Shown piece after piece: positions 1-8,908 of a DNA stretch of 64,000 bases. The DNA is from an uncultured Campylobacter sp. GTDB taxonomy: Bacteria; Campylobacterota; Campylobacteria; Campylobacterales; Campylobacteraceae. A program made the translations under genes and the position numbers. The notes under the pieces were generated by a model. The model was given only the letters and a program-made list of their open reading frames with translations, was not told the origin of the DNA and did not search any database. Position 1 is the stretch's first letter. Each line of letters opens with the position of its first letter. The stretch spans positions 6,929 through 70,928 of the forward strand of contig NZ_CALIST010000067.1 in NCBI RefSeq assembly GCF_938041645.1, read 5' to 3'.

Positions 1-53
1 AAAATTCCCGCCTCATTTTTGTATCATAAGCCAAATCCAAAAAAGGAGTATTT

Positions 54-1526
54 ATGGAAGAACACAAAGTGGAGTTGCGCAACTCCCGCTTACAAGGAAC
101 ACTGGACTCAGACGTAGACGAGCTGGGTTTAGACAGGCTAACCGACACCGTGCCGTTTCCTAAGCGTGGTGTCATCATTATGGCGATTGCCGTTGCTGTG
201 GGCTTTGCGCTATATGCCGCGCTACCATTTGAGTCTAATGTCAAAAAAGGCCTTGCGTTACTTGCTTTTATCGCGATTATGTGGCTTACAGAGGCCGTGC
301 ATATCACGGTAACCGCGCTTATGGTGCCGGTGCTTGCGGTAGCTATCGGACTTGGCAAATTCGCTAAAGATGGCACTTTCACGGCTGCCACCATCAAAAG
401 CACGCTTGCAAATTTTGCAAACCCTACGATCTTTACCTTTTTCGGCGGTTTTGCTCTGGCAACGGCTCTGCATATGCAAAAGCTCGATAAAAAGATCGCG
501 ATGTGGCTAATCGCCCGCGCAGGCGGTCGCTTAGGTGTAGCTGCGATTTTAATCTGCCTTGCTACGGCGATCCTTTCGATGTGGGTTTCAAACACCGCAA
601 CTGCTGCGATGATGCTTCCGATCGCGCTTGGAATTTGCGCCAACATGGACGAGAGCAAAGATCGCGGCACGCTTGTGTTTTTGCTTTTAGGCATCGCGTA
701 TTCTGCAAGCATCGGAGGTCTGGGCACGCTCGTGGGATCTCCGCCAAATTTAATCGTGGCTCAAGCCTTGCACTACAGCTTCGCGGACTGGATGAAGGTA
801 GGTTTGCCGCTAATGTGCGTGATGCTACCGATAATGCTTGTGGTGCTTTATATAATTTTCAAGCCGAATTTAAGTCATAAAATAGAGATGGATCTGGAGC
901 ATATCCCTTGGACGCGCGAGCGCATTATTACTATCGTCGTATTTGCTCTAACAGCGCTTGGCTGGATATTTTCAAAGCAAATTTCAGCCCTTGTGGGCTT
1001 TAAAGTGGATGATGCCTATGTAGCGATCTGCTCGGCAGTCGTAATCGTCATACTAGGGCTTGCCAAATGGCACGACATCGCCGAAAACACCGAATGGGGC
1101 GTGTTACTGCTTTTCGGCGGCGGACTTACGCTAAGTGCGGTTTTAGGCGATTCCGGAGCTTCTAAGGTGCTTGGCGATCTAGTCGCGCACACTTTCGGCG
1201 GAGCGCCTACTTACATCGTACTTTTGGTAACGGCAGTTTTCATCATCTGCCTTACGGAATTTACGAGCAATACCGCCTCTGCTGCACTTTTAGTACCAGT
1301 ATTTGCGGGAGTAGCGGCTCAGATGGGGCTGCCAAAAGAAACTCTTACTATAGTAATCGGTGTGGGCGCAAGCTGCGCTTTCATAATGCCGGTAGCGACA
1401 CCGCCGAATGCTTTGGTTTTCGGCACGGGACGCATTCGCCAGGCGGAAATGGTACGAAGTGGCGGAATTCTAGCGATATTCTCCGCGTTTTTGGTTTCGG
1501 GGTACGCGTATATTTTTTACTCGTAA
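54..1526 (+). CDS. DASS-family (SLC13) anion/dicarboxylate transporter
   Basis: Predicted inner-membrane symporter that takes up di- or tricarboxylates or sulfate, probably driven by sodium. The 490-residue protein has about 12 hydrophobic segments after a hydrophilic N-terminus. The two pseudo-symmetrical SNT motifs of the divalent anion:sodium symporter family are visible: SNTATAAMMLP near residue 182 and SNTASAALLVP near 407. A GSPPNLIVA loop follows the first, and the conserved MPVATPPNALVFG stretch lies near the C-terminus. The ATG follows an AAAGGAG ribosome site at a good distance. It stands alone, with about 165 bp to the ABC transporter operon downstream. A C4-dicarboxylate substrate would suit a fumarate-metabolising Campylobacter, but substrate is an inference; the family also moves sulfate and citrate. 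Confidence 0.88.
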   Translation: MEEHKVELRNSRLQGTLDSDVDELGLDRLTDTVPFPKRGVIIMAIAVAVGFALYAALPFESNVKKGLALLAFIAIMWLTEAVHITVTALMVPVLAVAIGLGKFAKDGTFTAATIKSTLANFANPTIFTFFGGFALATALHMQKLDKKIAMWLIARAGGRLGVAAILICLATAILSMWVSNTATAAMMLPIALGICANMDESKDRGTLVFLLLGIAYSASIGGLGTLVGSPPNLIVAQALHYSFADWMKVGLPLMCVMLPIMLVVLYIIFKPNLSHKIEMDLEHIPWTRERIITIVVFALTALGWIFSKQISALVGFKVDDAYVAICSAVVIVILGLAKWHDIAENTEWGVLLLFGGGLTLSAVLGDSGASKVLGDLVAHTFGGAPTYIVLLVTAVFIICLTEFTSNTASAALLVPVFAGVAAQMGLPKETLTIVIGVGASCAFIMPVATPPNALVFGTGRIRQAEMVRSGGILAIFSAFLVSGYAYIFYS

Positions 1527-1659
1527 AATTCCGTCAAAATTCTATAGTCCGGGTATCTGCTCGGACTAAATATATTTATAAGATATATTTTTAAACTCCT
1601 AAATTTTCGGAATCTTTATAAAAAAATTCTGATTTAATACTATTTTAATCAGTTATCTG

Positions 1660-1665
1660 TATAAT
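1660..1665 (+). promoter_or_regulatory. -10 box of the amino-acid ABC transporter operon
   Basis: A perfect TATAAT hexamer without an obvious -35 box, as usual for Campylobacter sigma-70 promoters. Transcription would begin near 1672. The ATG at 1666 would then lie upstream of the transcript start, so the start at 1693 is the better choice for the first permease. Confidence 0.6.
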
Positions 1666-1692
1666 ATGCATATTTTACGGAAAGAAGAATTT

Positions 1693-2346
1693 ATGGATTT
1701 TGATTTTATAGCTAAATTTAGCCCGATGTTCGTAAAGGCGGGAATTTTAACGCTGAAGCTTGCATTTTACGGGATTTTACTATCCATAATCATCGGTTTT
1801 ATCTGCACGCTAATAAAATATAAAAGATTGCCTCTATTAAGCCCGCTTGTGAGCACATATATCGAGCTATCTCGCAACACTCCGCTTTTAATTCAGCTAT
1901 TTTTTCTATACTACGGTCTGCCGAAGCTGGGCGTTCAAATTTCGGGCTTTACCTGCGCGATTGTAGGTCTTGCGTTTTTGGGCGGAAGCTATATGAGCGA
2001 GAGCTTTAGGCTCGGTTTTGAGGCGATAAAAAAATCCCAGATCGAAAGCGCGATGAGCCTCGGTCTTAGCGAAGCACAGATAGTGTTTTACGTCGTGCTG
2101 CCGCGCGCCTTTGCGATCGCCCTGCCCTCCATCAGCGCAAACATAATCTTTCTGCTTAAAGAAACCTCGATCGTTAGTATCGTAGCGCTCGCCGATCTCG
2201 TTTATGCCGCAAAGGACATCATCGGGCTGTATTACAAGACGAACGAGGCGCTATTTATGTTAAGCGTTTCGTATCTGATCATAATCTTGCCGCTTTCGCT
2301 AGCGCTTACGCTGCTTGAAAAGCGCCTTGCGTATATGAGAGGCTAG
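1693..2346 (+). CDS. Amino-acid ABC transporter permease, HisM/GlnP family
   Basis: Inner-membrane permease of a polar amino-acid ABC importer, 217 residues with about five membrane segments. The cytoplasmic EAA-type loop that docks with the ATPase reads ESAMSLGLSEAQIVFYVVLP near residue 120. The early stretch ELSRNTPLLIQLFFLYYGLP is the family signature. I chose the ATG at 1693 because it has a GGAAAGAAG ribosome site and because an earlier in-frame ATG at 1666 abuts the -10 box. The second permease starts 2 nt after the stop. It is the first gene of a four-gene operon ending in a CjaA-like binding protein, which suggests cysteine or a related amino acid as substrate. Confidence 0.9.
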   Translation: MDFDFIAKFSPMFVKAGILTLKLAFYGILLSIIIGFICTLIKYKRLPLLSPLVSTYIELSRNTPLLIQLFFLYYGLPKLGVQISGFTCAIVGLAFLGGSYMSESFRLGFEAIKKSQIESAMSLGLSEAQIVFYVVLPRAFAIALPSISANIIFLLKETSIVSIVALADLVYAAKDIIGLYYKTNEALFMLSVSYLIIILPLSLALTLLEKRLAYMRG

Positions 2347-2348
2347 CG

Positions 2349-3005
2349 ATGGAACTCTTAAGCGGCGAAAATTTAATCAGGCTTCTTGGCGGGCTCGGGC
2401 TCACGCTGCAAATCGCGCTCATCTCGATCGCGGTTTCGCTCGTGCTAGGCTTGGTACTTGGAATTTTAATGGCCTCCGGGCGCAGAGTCTTATACATCCC
2501 GCTTAAAATTTGCCTGGAGATCGTGCGTATCATGCCGCCCATCGTTTGGCTATTCATCGTATATTTCGGCGCGAGTAAGGCATTTGGCATCCACATCTCA
2601 AATATCGCGGCTTCGATCATCGTCTTTAGCGTCTGGGGCGTTTTTGAGATGATGGATCTGGTGCGCGGCGCCGTGCTTAGCATACCCAAGCATCAGTTCG
2701 AAAGTGCCGAAGCGCTCGCATTTAGCAGATCTCAAATTTATCTCTACGTCATCCTGCCGCTTGCGATGAGGCGCCTGGTGCCCGCAACGATAAATTTATT
2801 CAGCAGGATGATAAAAACAACCTCGATCGCCGTACTCATCGGCGTCATCGAGCTCGTGAAAGTCGGACAGCAGATCATCGAAGTGAATGTCTTCCGCGAT
2901 AATTACGCGCCGCTAATCATCTACGGAGCGATATTCTTCGTATATTTTTTGATCTGCTACCCTATCTCGGCGCTTTCGAAAAAACTAGAAAATAGGTGGA
3001 GCTGA
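2349..3005 (+). CDS. Amino-acid ABC transporter permease, second subunit
   Basis: Second inner-membrane permease of the same importer, 218 residues of the HisM/GlnP family. Family features visible are EIVRIMPPIVWLFIVYFG near residue 58 and the ATPase-docking loop ESAEALAFSRSQIYLYVILP near 117. It begins 2 nt after the first permease, and its TGA overlaps the ATG of the ATPase gene by one base, so translational coupling is likely. Two different permeases imply a heterodimeric channel, as in HisQM-type systems. Confidence 0.9.
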   Translation: MELLSGENLIRLLGGLGLTLQIALISIAVSLVLGLVLGILMASGRRVLYIPLKICLEIVRIMPPIVWLFIVYFGASKAFGIHISNIAASIIVFSVWGVFEMMDLVRGAVLSIPKHQFESAEALAFSRSQIYLYVILPLAMRRLVPATINLFSRMIKTTSIAVLIGVIELVKVGQQIIEVNVFRDNYAPLIIYGAIFFVYFLICYPISALSKKLENRWS

Positions 3006-3742
3006 TGGAAATTTTAAAAATCGACAAAGTCAATAAATTTTACGGCGAGCTGCACGCGCTAAAGGACGTCAGCCTTAGCGTCGCGCAGGGCGAAGTCGTG
3101 GTAATCCTAGGCCCTAGCGGCTGTGGAAAAAGCACCCTACTTCGCACGATAAACGGGCTAGAGCCGGTACAAAGCGGAAATTTTATAATCGAGGGAGAGC
3201 GGATCGATCAAAATTTCAAAGAGTGGCGCAGGATCAGGCAAAAGATCGGCATGGTCTTTCAAAGCTACGAGCTCTTCGACCACTTAAATGTACTACATAA
3301 TATAATCCTAGGTCCCGCGAAAGTCCAAGGCGTACCGCGCGAGCAAGCTGTAGAGCTAGCCAGGCATTGGCTCAAAATCGTAGGACTAGAAAATAAAGAG
3401 CGAGCCTACCCCAAAGAGCTTAGCGGCGGGCAGAAGCAGCGCATCGCAATCGTGCGAAGCCTTGTGATGAAGCCCAAGATCATGCTTTTTGACGAGGTTA
3501 CCGCGGCACTTGATCCCGAGATCGTGCGCGAGGTGCTAGACGTAATGCTAAATCTCGCCAAAGAGGGGCAGACGATGCTAATCGTAACGCACGAGATGGG
3601 CTTTGCGCGCGCCGTAGCCGATCGCATAGTTTTTATGGATGAGGGAAGCATCGTGGAGATTAATGAGCCGGAGGCGTTCTTTACCGCTCCAAAGAGCGAG
3701 CGCGCGAAGAAATTTTTAAATATGTTCGAATTTAAAAAATAA
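3005..3742 (+). CDS. Amino-acid ABC transporter ATP-binding protein, GlnQ/HisP family
   Basis: Cytoplasmic ATPase that powers the importer, 245 residues. The Walker A GPSGCGKST lies near residue 33, the Q-loop is in GMVFQSYELF, the ABC signature is LSGGQKQR, and Walker B is IMLFDEVTAALDPE with the switch His in IVTHEMGF. The start at 3005 gives a TGATG overlap with the upstream permease and an AGGTGGAG ribosome site. An in-frame GTG at 2996 lies inside that site and is less likely. The gene for the binding protein follows 20 nt downstream. Confidence 0.93.
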   Translation: MEILKIDKVNKFYGELHALKDVSLSVAQGEVVVILGPSGCGKSTLLRTINGLEPVQSGNFIIEGERIDQNFKEWRRIRQKIGMVFQSYELFDHLNVLHNIILGPAKVQGVPREQAVELARHWLKIVGLENKERAYPKELSGGQKQRIAIVRSLVMKPKIMLFDEVTAALDPEIVREVLDVMLNLAKEGQTMLIVTHEMGFARAVADRIVFMDEGSIVEINEPEAFFTAPKSERAKKFLNMFEFKK

Positions 3743-3762
3743 ATTTTAATAAAGGAGAAAAG

Positions 3763-4623
3763 ATGAAAAAAACGCTAAGCACGCTTTTTATCTTAGGTGC
3801 GTTATTTTTCGCAGGTTGCAACGACGAGGACAAAGGCTCCTCAAATTCCGCGCAAGGTTCCGCCGCGCCGCAAAGTTATATCGACGGGATTAAAAAGCGC
3901 GGCGTGGTAAGGATCGCGGTTTTCGGCGATAAGCCGCCGTTTGGTTATATCGACGAGGCGGGCAAAAACGCGGGATATGACGTGTATTTTGCAAAACGTA
4001 TCGCAAAGGAGCTTTTGGGCGATGAGAGCAAGGTTCAGTTCGCGCTTGTAGAGGCCGCCAATCGCGCGGAATTTTTGGCGTCGGATAAGGTCGATATCAC
4101 GCTTGCAAATTTCACCGTCACGCCGGAGCGTAAAGAGGTCGTAGATTTCGCGCTGCCGTATATGAAGGTAGCCCTCGGCGTCGCGAGCAAGGACGGCGAT
4201 ATCACCGACGTTTCGCAGCTTAAGGACAAAACGCTTTTAATCAACAAAGGCACGACCGCAGATCTGTATTTTACGAAAAACCACCCCGAGATCAAGCTTT
4301 TAAAATTTGACCAAAATACCGAGACTTTCGGTGCGATGCTGGACGGCAGAGGCGATGCGATCGCGCATGATAATACGCTTTTGTTTGCGTGGACGAAGTC
4401 AAACCCTGGCTTTAAGGTAGGTATCCGCTCGCTCGGCGATCAGGACGTCATCGCGCCCGCGGTCAAAAAGGGCAACGACGAGCTTCGCAAATGGCTTGAC
4501 GATTTAATCGTAAAGCTCGCGGGCGAGAAATTTTTCCACGCCGACTACGATGCGACGCTAGCGCCGGTATACGGCGACGACATCAAGGCTGACGACGTCG
4601 TAATCGAGGGCGGGAAGTTATAA
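3763..4623 (+). CDS. cjaA: CjaA-like cysteine-binding lipoprotein of the ABC importer
   Basis: Extracytoplasmic solute-binding lipoprotein, 286 residues. The signal peptide ends in a lipobox, FFAGC, with the lipidated Cys at residue 19. The mature domain belongs to SBP family 3. Stretches such as GDKPPFGYID, LVEAANRAEFL, TPERKEVVDF and the C-terminal DVVIEGGK ending match my memory of Campylobacter jejuni CjaA, a cysteine-binding antigen. It lies 20 nt after the ATPase gene with an AAAGGAG site, completing a full importer. The cysteine assignment is by family resemblance and was not aligned here. Confidence 0.9.
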   Translation: MKKTLSTLFILGALFFAGCNDEDKGSSNSAQGSAAPQSYIDGIKKRGVVRIAVFGDKPPFGYIDEAGKNAGYDVYFAKRIAKELLGDESKVQFALVEAANRAEFLASDKVDITLANFTVTPERKEVVDFALPYMKVALGVASKDGDITDVSQLKDKTLLINKGTTADLYFTKNHPEIKLLKFDQNTETFGAMLDGRGDAIAHDNTLLFAWTKSNPGFKVGIRSLGDQDVIAPAVKKGNDELRKWLDDLIVKLAGEKFFHADYDATLAPVYGDDIKADDVVIEGGKL

Positions 4624-4678
4624 ATTTAGTCCAAGCTTAAAGTGCATTTTGAGCTAAATTTCATTCCAGAGGATCAAA

Positions 4679-5620
4679 ATGAGTATCACGTTTTTCGTCA
4701 AAAACAAAAAGAAGCCTTCGGGAGACGAAGCGCCCGTGATGAGCGTAGAGGAGGCACTACGGCTGGTGCCGAATTTATCGCAGTTTAACGCGGATGAAGA
4801 CGACGAGGAATTTGACGCTGAGGGTTTTTACAGCACGAAGCTAAGCGAGCTTAGCTGCTTGACTGCAGGTGCGGACGGACTTAGCGGGCGCGGTCTTGAG
4901 GTATGCTACGATGATGGCGCGTATAATGTCTGTATCGGCACGCCTAGCACCCGTTCAGACTGGCGGATCGCGCTAGAATACCTCAAAAATTTGGCCCTAA
5001 AAATGGACGGCGAAATCGTGAGCGAGGACGGTGAGAAATTTAGCGCGCAAAATATCGAGGGCTTTGACTATGAGCCCGATATACGCGCTGGACTTGCAAA
5101 TATAAAACGAAATTTGGAAGAGAAAGCGGTAATGTGCACGATTTACGGCGTGCGAAACGAAGTTTCATTTGATCAAAAAATTATCGCGCGCATTATGGAC
5201 GCGCCGGATCCCGCAGACGAATTTAGCAAATTCGTAACCAATATCCAAAACCTAAATGCATATTTTTCAGATCAGATGTTTTCCGGCATAAACGAGGATA
5301 GTGAGATCATAGGGCGATATATCCTTCCGCAAGATATTGCTGCCGTACTACCTTTTGAGCCTAGAGTGGATTACAATAATTTACAAATTCTGGGCGGGAG
5401 GGAAGTTTCGCGGTGGAGCGTCGCCATTTTTGGAGGCGATGAGGATCATTGTGAAAAGCACGATATTCTTGCGACGCTGAAATATGAAAATTTCATCCAA
5501 AATTTGCCGAAAGAAAAATACGAATTTATCGACGCGAAAAACATAATCGTAAGCGCATTTAGCAAAGCGGAATTTGACGCTCTCATCGCAAAATGCGGCA
5601 AAGAGGGACTGGCGGACTAA
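4679..5620 (+). CDS. Hypothetical acidic protein, possibly DUF4299 family
   Basis: A 313-residue acidic, soluble protein with no signal peptide or membrane segment. The N-terminus (MSITFFVKNKKK) and overall layout recall the DUF4299 family, whose function is unknown; I hold this assignment loosely. Residues 120-145 include MDGEIVSEDGEKFS, and the C-terminal part repeats hydrophobic-aspartate patterns typical of an alpha/beta fold. It starts 55 nt after cjaA with a weak AGAGGAT ribosome site, so it may be read from the transporter operon or on its own. No catalytic motif is visible. Confidence 0.75.
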   Translation: MSITFFVKNKKKPSGDEAPVMSVEEALRLVPNLSQFNADEDDEEFDAEGFYSTKLSELSCLTAGADGLSGRGLEVCYDDGAYNVCIGTPSTRSDWRIALEYLKNLALKMDGEIVSEDGEKFSAQNIEGFDYEPDIRAGLANIKRNLEEKAVMCTIYGVRNEVSFDQKIIARIMDAPDPADEFSKFVTNIQNLNAYFSDQMFSGINEDSEIIGRYILPQDIAAVLPFEPRVDYNNLQILGGREVSRWSVAIFGGDEDHCEKHDILATLKYENFIQNLPKEKYEFIDAKNIIVSAFSKAEFDALIAKCGKEGLAD

Positions 5621-6131
5621 GCGGTTTATCTTGCCGCGGAATTTTACCGCCATGCTGTAATGAGACAGAGAGTAAATTTAGCCTAGCCGAAATGCAGCCT
5701 AGCGCAGATCGTCTCGGCAAAATTTAAGTCGCGCACGGCGGCATAAATTTCAAGCGATAGTAGAATTCTAATGCAAACTGCTCGTGCGATAAAAATTTAT
5801 GTCGCATGAGCGATGATAAATCGCAAGCACTCGCTCGTTAAACGGAGCGGGAATTTATAAAATTTATCGGCTCAAAGTAGCTTGCAAAGTCTTATACGAA
5901 CGCTGCTGCGCGCGCTCCATCTTTCGATTGGCTCGCGCGAAGGAGCGATCACATGTCCGCCTAAACGCACGATCCGCGCAATGCATTCATTTCCACGCTC
6001 AGCTACACGGCACATCTGTGTCGCTGCCACCAAGGCCTACGATCCCGCGCGCTTTGTCCTGTCTATCTGCACCGTCGCGGCTGTATGTAGCCCGCCGCCT
6101 CTGAATATTTTACTCCGCGCTGCCGCCCACT
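5621..6131. other. Non-coding spacer, 511 bp
   Basis: The first 260 bp carry the AATT/AAATTT words common in spacers here. The rest, about 5,880-6,130, shifts to C-rich text with few AATT words, like the region at 58.2-58.9 kb. An open frame overlapping 5,882-6,250 has a strongly Arg/Cys/His-rich translation without family resemblance, so I treat it as chance. Confidence 0.6.
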
Positions 6132-7517
6132 TCATTCGCTCCAAATTTTGCGGTTCAAATTTAGCTCGCTCACGATATCAACAAGCGCGCCGATCTCATC
6201 TACGTAAAGCTCTATCGTGGCGTCCTGCTTTAGCGAGCAGTCGATTCTAGGCTCGAAATTATCGCGCCAAGTCTCGATCGCCACGTAAATTTTATCCTCC
6301 CTTAGCACCGCGTTTATCTGCGAGCCTAGTCTTAGATAGATCTCCGTCAGTCGCTGCATCAAAAGCGGCGTCAAAGCGTATCTAGCGCCTACCTGATCGG
6401 TCGTATAGACGTCGAAAAACTCCTCAAATTTCACGTCGTCCATATTCGCTCGCTGTCCGTATTTGCGCAGATTTCGCGAGTTTTTGTGACACACCCGCAC
6501 CTCGCAGTTAAGCCTTTTGTGAAAGTCCGCGACGAAAAGCACTCCGTGAAATTTTACGTCGGTGCGAGTGCCGTTTTTGGTGCGCACCTTTTCGGCAGCG
6601 TAAAAGTCGCTAAAGCTAACGCGCACGCCCTGCACCTCCCCGCTCATCATATCCTCGCTCGATTGTTCGTTTATGTAGCAGTCGTAAATTTCAAAAAACT
6701 CATCCGTCCCCAGCCCACCGCTTTCATCGTAGCTAAGCCCGAAGCTTTTTGCGATGCTCGCGACGATCCTGCTTTTGAAATTTGATCTGAAATTCCGTCT
6801 TTTGCTCGCCGTCAAAAGAGCGCTCACGACGCCATAAACGGAGATGCCGAAAAATACGCCGGGCGCCACTTCGTTCCAAAAGCGCGCCACCAGTGCGCCC
6901 ACACTGGTCCCTACGACAGCGGCGATTAGATTAGCCTTTTTCACCGCTTTTTGCAGCGCCGCGCGCTCATCCTCCAGGCTCTGCAGATCGGCTAGAAAGT
7001 TAAATTTCGATCCAGTTACGCCGTCTTTTTCGCTCCCGCCCTCACCTTCGGCGGCTTTAGGCTCGAACCTCCCGTAAGTAGCGCTCGCGCGGCTATCATT
7101 GCTTTCGAAGCTACCGCCCTCGCCCGCTTCGGCTTTTAATACCCGCCCCTCTTTCGCATCGGCGCCTAAAATTTGCCCATCTTGAGCCGCGCCCTGCCCT
7201 AATACGTCCGTATCTTGCGCCGTATCAAAGCCGCTAAATTTATCAAAATTTGCGCGCTGCGTGCCGCCGTTTTTGCCAAAGTTTAAGCCGCAAAATAGGC
7301 GGTAGAGCAGCCCGTTTAAGAGGGGAAAGATGATGAAAAACGCGACTATGAGCCAGTTTGTATCAAATGAGACAGGCTCTGCTCTGGTATTCAAAAACAC
7401 ATAGAGCCCGACTAGTAGTAGGGTTATCAAAAATGAGACGAGCTTGCTAATGCGCGCGAGCTTTTCGCGCCGTTTTTCAAGTAGATAAAGCTTCTCCAGA
7501 TCGCCGTTTCTATCCAT
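6132..7517 (-). CDS. DUF3137 membrane protein
   Basis: Membrane protein of unknown function, 461 residues from the chosen start. Two hydrophobic helices lie near residues 27-44 and 54-73. A long low-complexity linker rich in Gly, Ala, Glu and Asp follows (about 81-163), then a third hydrophobic stretch (AAVVGTSVGALVARF) and a C-terminal domain of DUF3137 type, with ASIAKSFGLSYDESGG and FSDFYAAEKVRTKNG followed by a beta-rich end. The ATG at 7517 has an AAAAGG ribosome site; an ATG seven codons upstream has none and would place that site inside the gene. The linker looks inserted and is treated as a finding. Confidence 0.82.
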   Translation of the reverse strand: MDRNGDLEKLYLLEKRREKLARISKLVSFLITLLLVGLYVFLNTRAEPVSFDTNWLIVAFFIIFPLLNGLLYRLFCGLNFGKNGGTQRANFDKFSGFDTAQDTDVLGQGAAQDGQILGADAKEGRVLKAEAGEGGSFESNDSRASATYGRFEPKAAEGEGGSEKDGVTGSKFNFLADLQSLEDERAALQKAVKKANLIAAVVGTSVGALVARFWNEVAPGVFFGISVYGVVSALLTASKRRNFRSNFKSRIVASIAKSFGLSYDESGGLGTDEFFEIYDCYINEQSSEDMMSGEVQGVRVSFSDFYAAEKVRTKNGTRTDVKFHGVLFVADFHKRLNCEVRVCHKNSRNLRKYGQRANMDDVKFEEFFDVYTTDQVGARYALTPLLMQRLTEIYLRLGSQINAVLREDKIYVAIETWRDNFEPRIDCSLKQDATIELYVDEIGALVDIVSELNLNRKIWSE

Positions 7518-7713
7518 AATCCGCCTTTTGTAGCGCATTTAGCGCCGGTTTATTTGCCGCGCGCCAAATTTAAACGCTCGCGCGCCGCCGCCTGATCGCC
7601 GCTAAATTTAGCGCAAAACTCGCGCCCTGTCGCAAAATTTTAAAATTTTATCCGCCGCTTTAAATTTAGTCGCTGTAAATTTTAAATTTCGCCTTTGCCG
7701 TGCCGCAGCTTGC

Positions 7714-8907
7714 TTAGTGCAGGCAGATCTTTAGTGCCTCTTTCAGCCGCCCTAGCCCGTCTTTTAGCAGCGCCCTGGATGTCGCGATATTTAGGCGCAA
7801 AAATTTCTCGCCGCCCTTGCCGTATTGCGCGCCGCAGGAGAGATACAGCCCCGTTTTTTCGCGGATGAAGCGCGCAAGCTCCGCGCTATCCTGCGTGTAA
7901 GCGCCCGCATCAAGCCACATCAGATAGGTCGCATCTTGCGGCACGACATATATTTGCGGAAGCTCACGCGCGATAAATTCCGCCGCGAATTTGCGATTTT
8001 CGCTGAGGTATTCGCGCAGCGCGTCCAGCCACGGTGCACCCTTCGTAAATGCAGCGATCGCTCCTTGGACGCCGAAAAAATTCGGCTCGGCGATGTCGTC
8101 GGAATTTAGCGCCTTTGAAATTTTATGACGCAAGCGTTTATCCGCGGCAAAGACCGCCGCGCTTTGCAGCCCCGCGATGTTAAAAGCCTTGGTTGGCGCG
8201 ATTATGCTAGCCGAGATCCTCTCGCAAGTCTTACTTGCCGCAGCAAATGGCGTGTAACGCACGCCCGGCTCGGTCAGATCGCAATGCACCTCGTCGCTAA
8301 GCACCGTCACGCCGTGCTTCTCGCACAGCTCGCCGATGCGGGCAAGGTCATCCCTGCTAAAGGTGCGGCCGACCGGATTGTGCGGATTGCAAAGGATAAA
8401 AAGCGTCGTCTGCGGATCGGCGAGCTTGGCCTGTAGATCCTCCCAATCGATGCTATAATCGCCGTTAGCGTAGGCAAGCTCATTCTCCACAGGCACGCGG
8501 GCGGCGTTTTTGATGCAGTAGTAGAAGCAGTTATAAACGGGGCTCATCAGCAGCACGTTTTCGGCGGGCGAGGTGAGCTTGCGGATGATCGAATCGATCG
8601 CAGGCAGCGTGCCGCCGGCATAGATCAGCCACTCCTTTTGGATTTCATAATCGTGTCGCGCAAGCCACCAGCCTTGATACGCGCTGCGCCACTCATCATC
8701 GACAAGCGAATAGCCTAAAACCCGCTCGTTTAGCCGCTTTTGCAGAGCCTCTATGATCTCGGGCGCGACGGCAAAGTCCATATCCGCGACCCACATCGGA
8801 AGCTCATTCTCGCCTACGTCCCATTTAAGCGACTTCGTGCCGCGGCGATTCGGCAGGGTGTCGAAGTCGTATTTCTCCTTGCCACTTATAAAATCAAAAA
8901 GTCCCAT
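7714..8907 (-). CDS. PLP-dependent C-S lyase, MalY/PatB family
   Basis: Cytoplasmic fold-type I aminotransferase-like enzyme, 397 residues, of the MalY/PatB class. It probably cleaves cystathionine or cysteine S-conjugates to a thiol, pyruvate and ammonia. The opening NRRGTKSLKWD with MWVADMDF is the family signature. The substrate-binding asparagine is in CNPHNPVGR near residue 175, SDEVHCDL follows, and the PLP lysine is in PTKAFNIAGLQ near 239. The ATG has an AAGGGCG ribosome site and lies 1 nt after the stop of the DUF3737 gene, so the two form an operon. Sulfur amino-acid metabolism, either methionine synthesis or sulfide release, is the likely role. Confidence 0.88.
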   Translation of the reverse strand: MGLFDFISGKEKYDFDTLPNRRGTKSLKWDVGENELPMWVADMDFAVAPEIIEALQKRLNERVLGYSLVDDEWRSAYQGWWLARHDYEIQKEWLIYAGGTLPAIDSIIRKLTSPAENVLLMSPVYNCFYYCIKNAARVPVENELAYANGDYSIDWEDLQAKLADPQTTLFILCNPHNPVGRTFSRDDLARIGELCEKHGVTVLSDEVHCDLTEPGVRYTPFAAASKTCERISASIIAPTKAFNIAGLQSAAVFAADKRLRHKISKALNSDDIAEPNFFGVQGAIAAFTKGAPWLDALREYLSENRKFAAEFIARELPQIYVVPQDATYLMWLDAGAYTQDSAELARFIREKTGLYLSCGAQYGKGGEKFLRLNIATSRALLKDGLGRLKEALKICLH

Positions 8908-8908
8908 C

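Noticed and set aside
5882..6250. Open frame of 122 codons on the plus strand
   Set aside because: No ribosome site, Arg/His/Cys-rich translation, and its 3' part overlaps the conserved end of the DUF3137 gene on the other strand.
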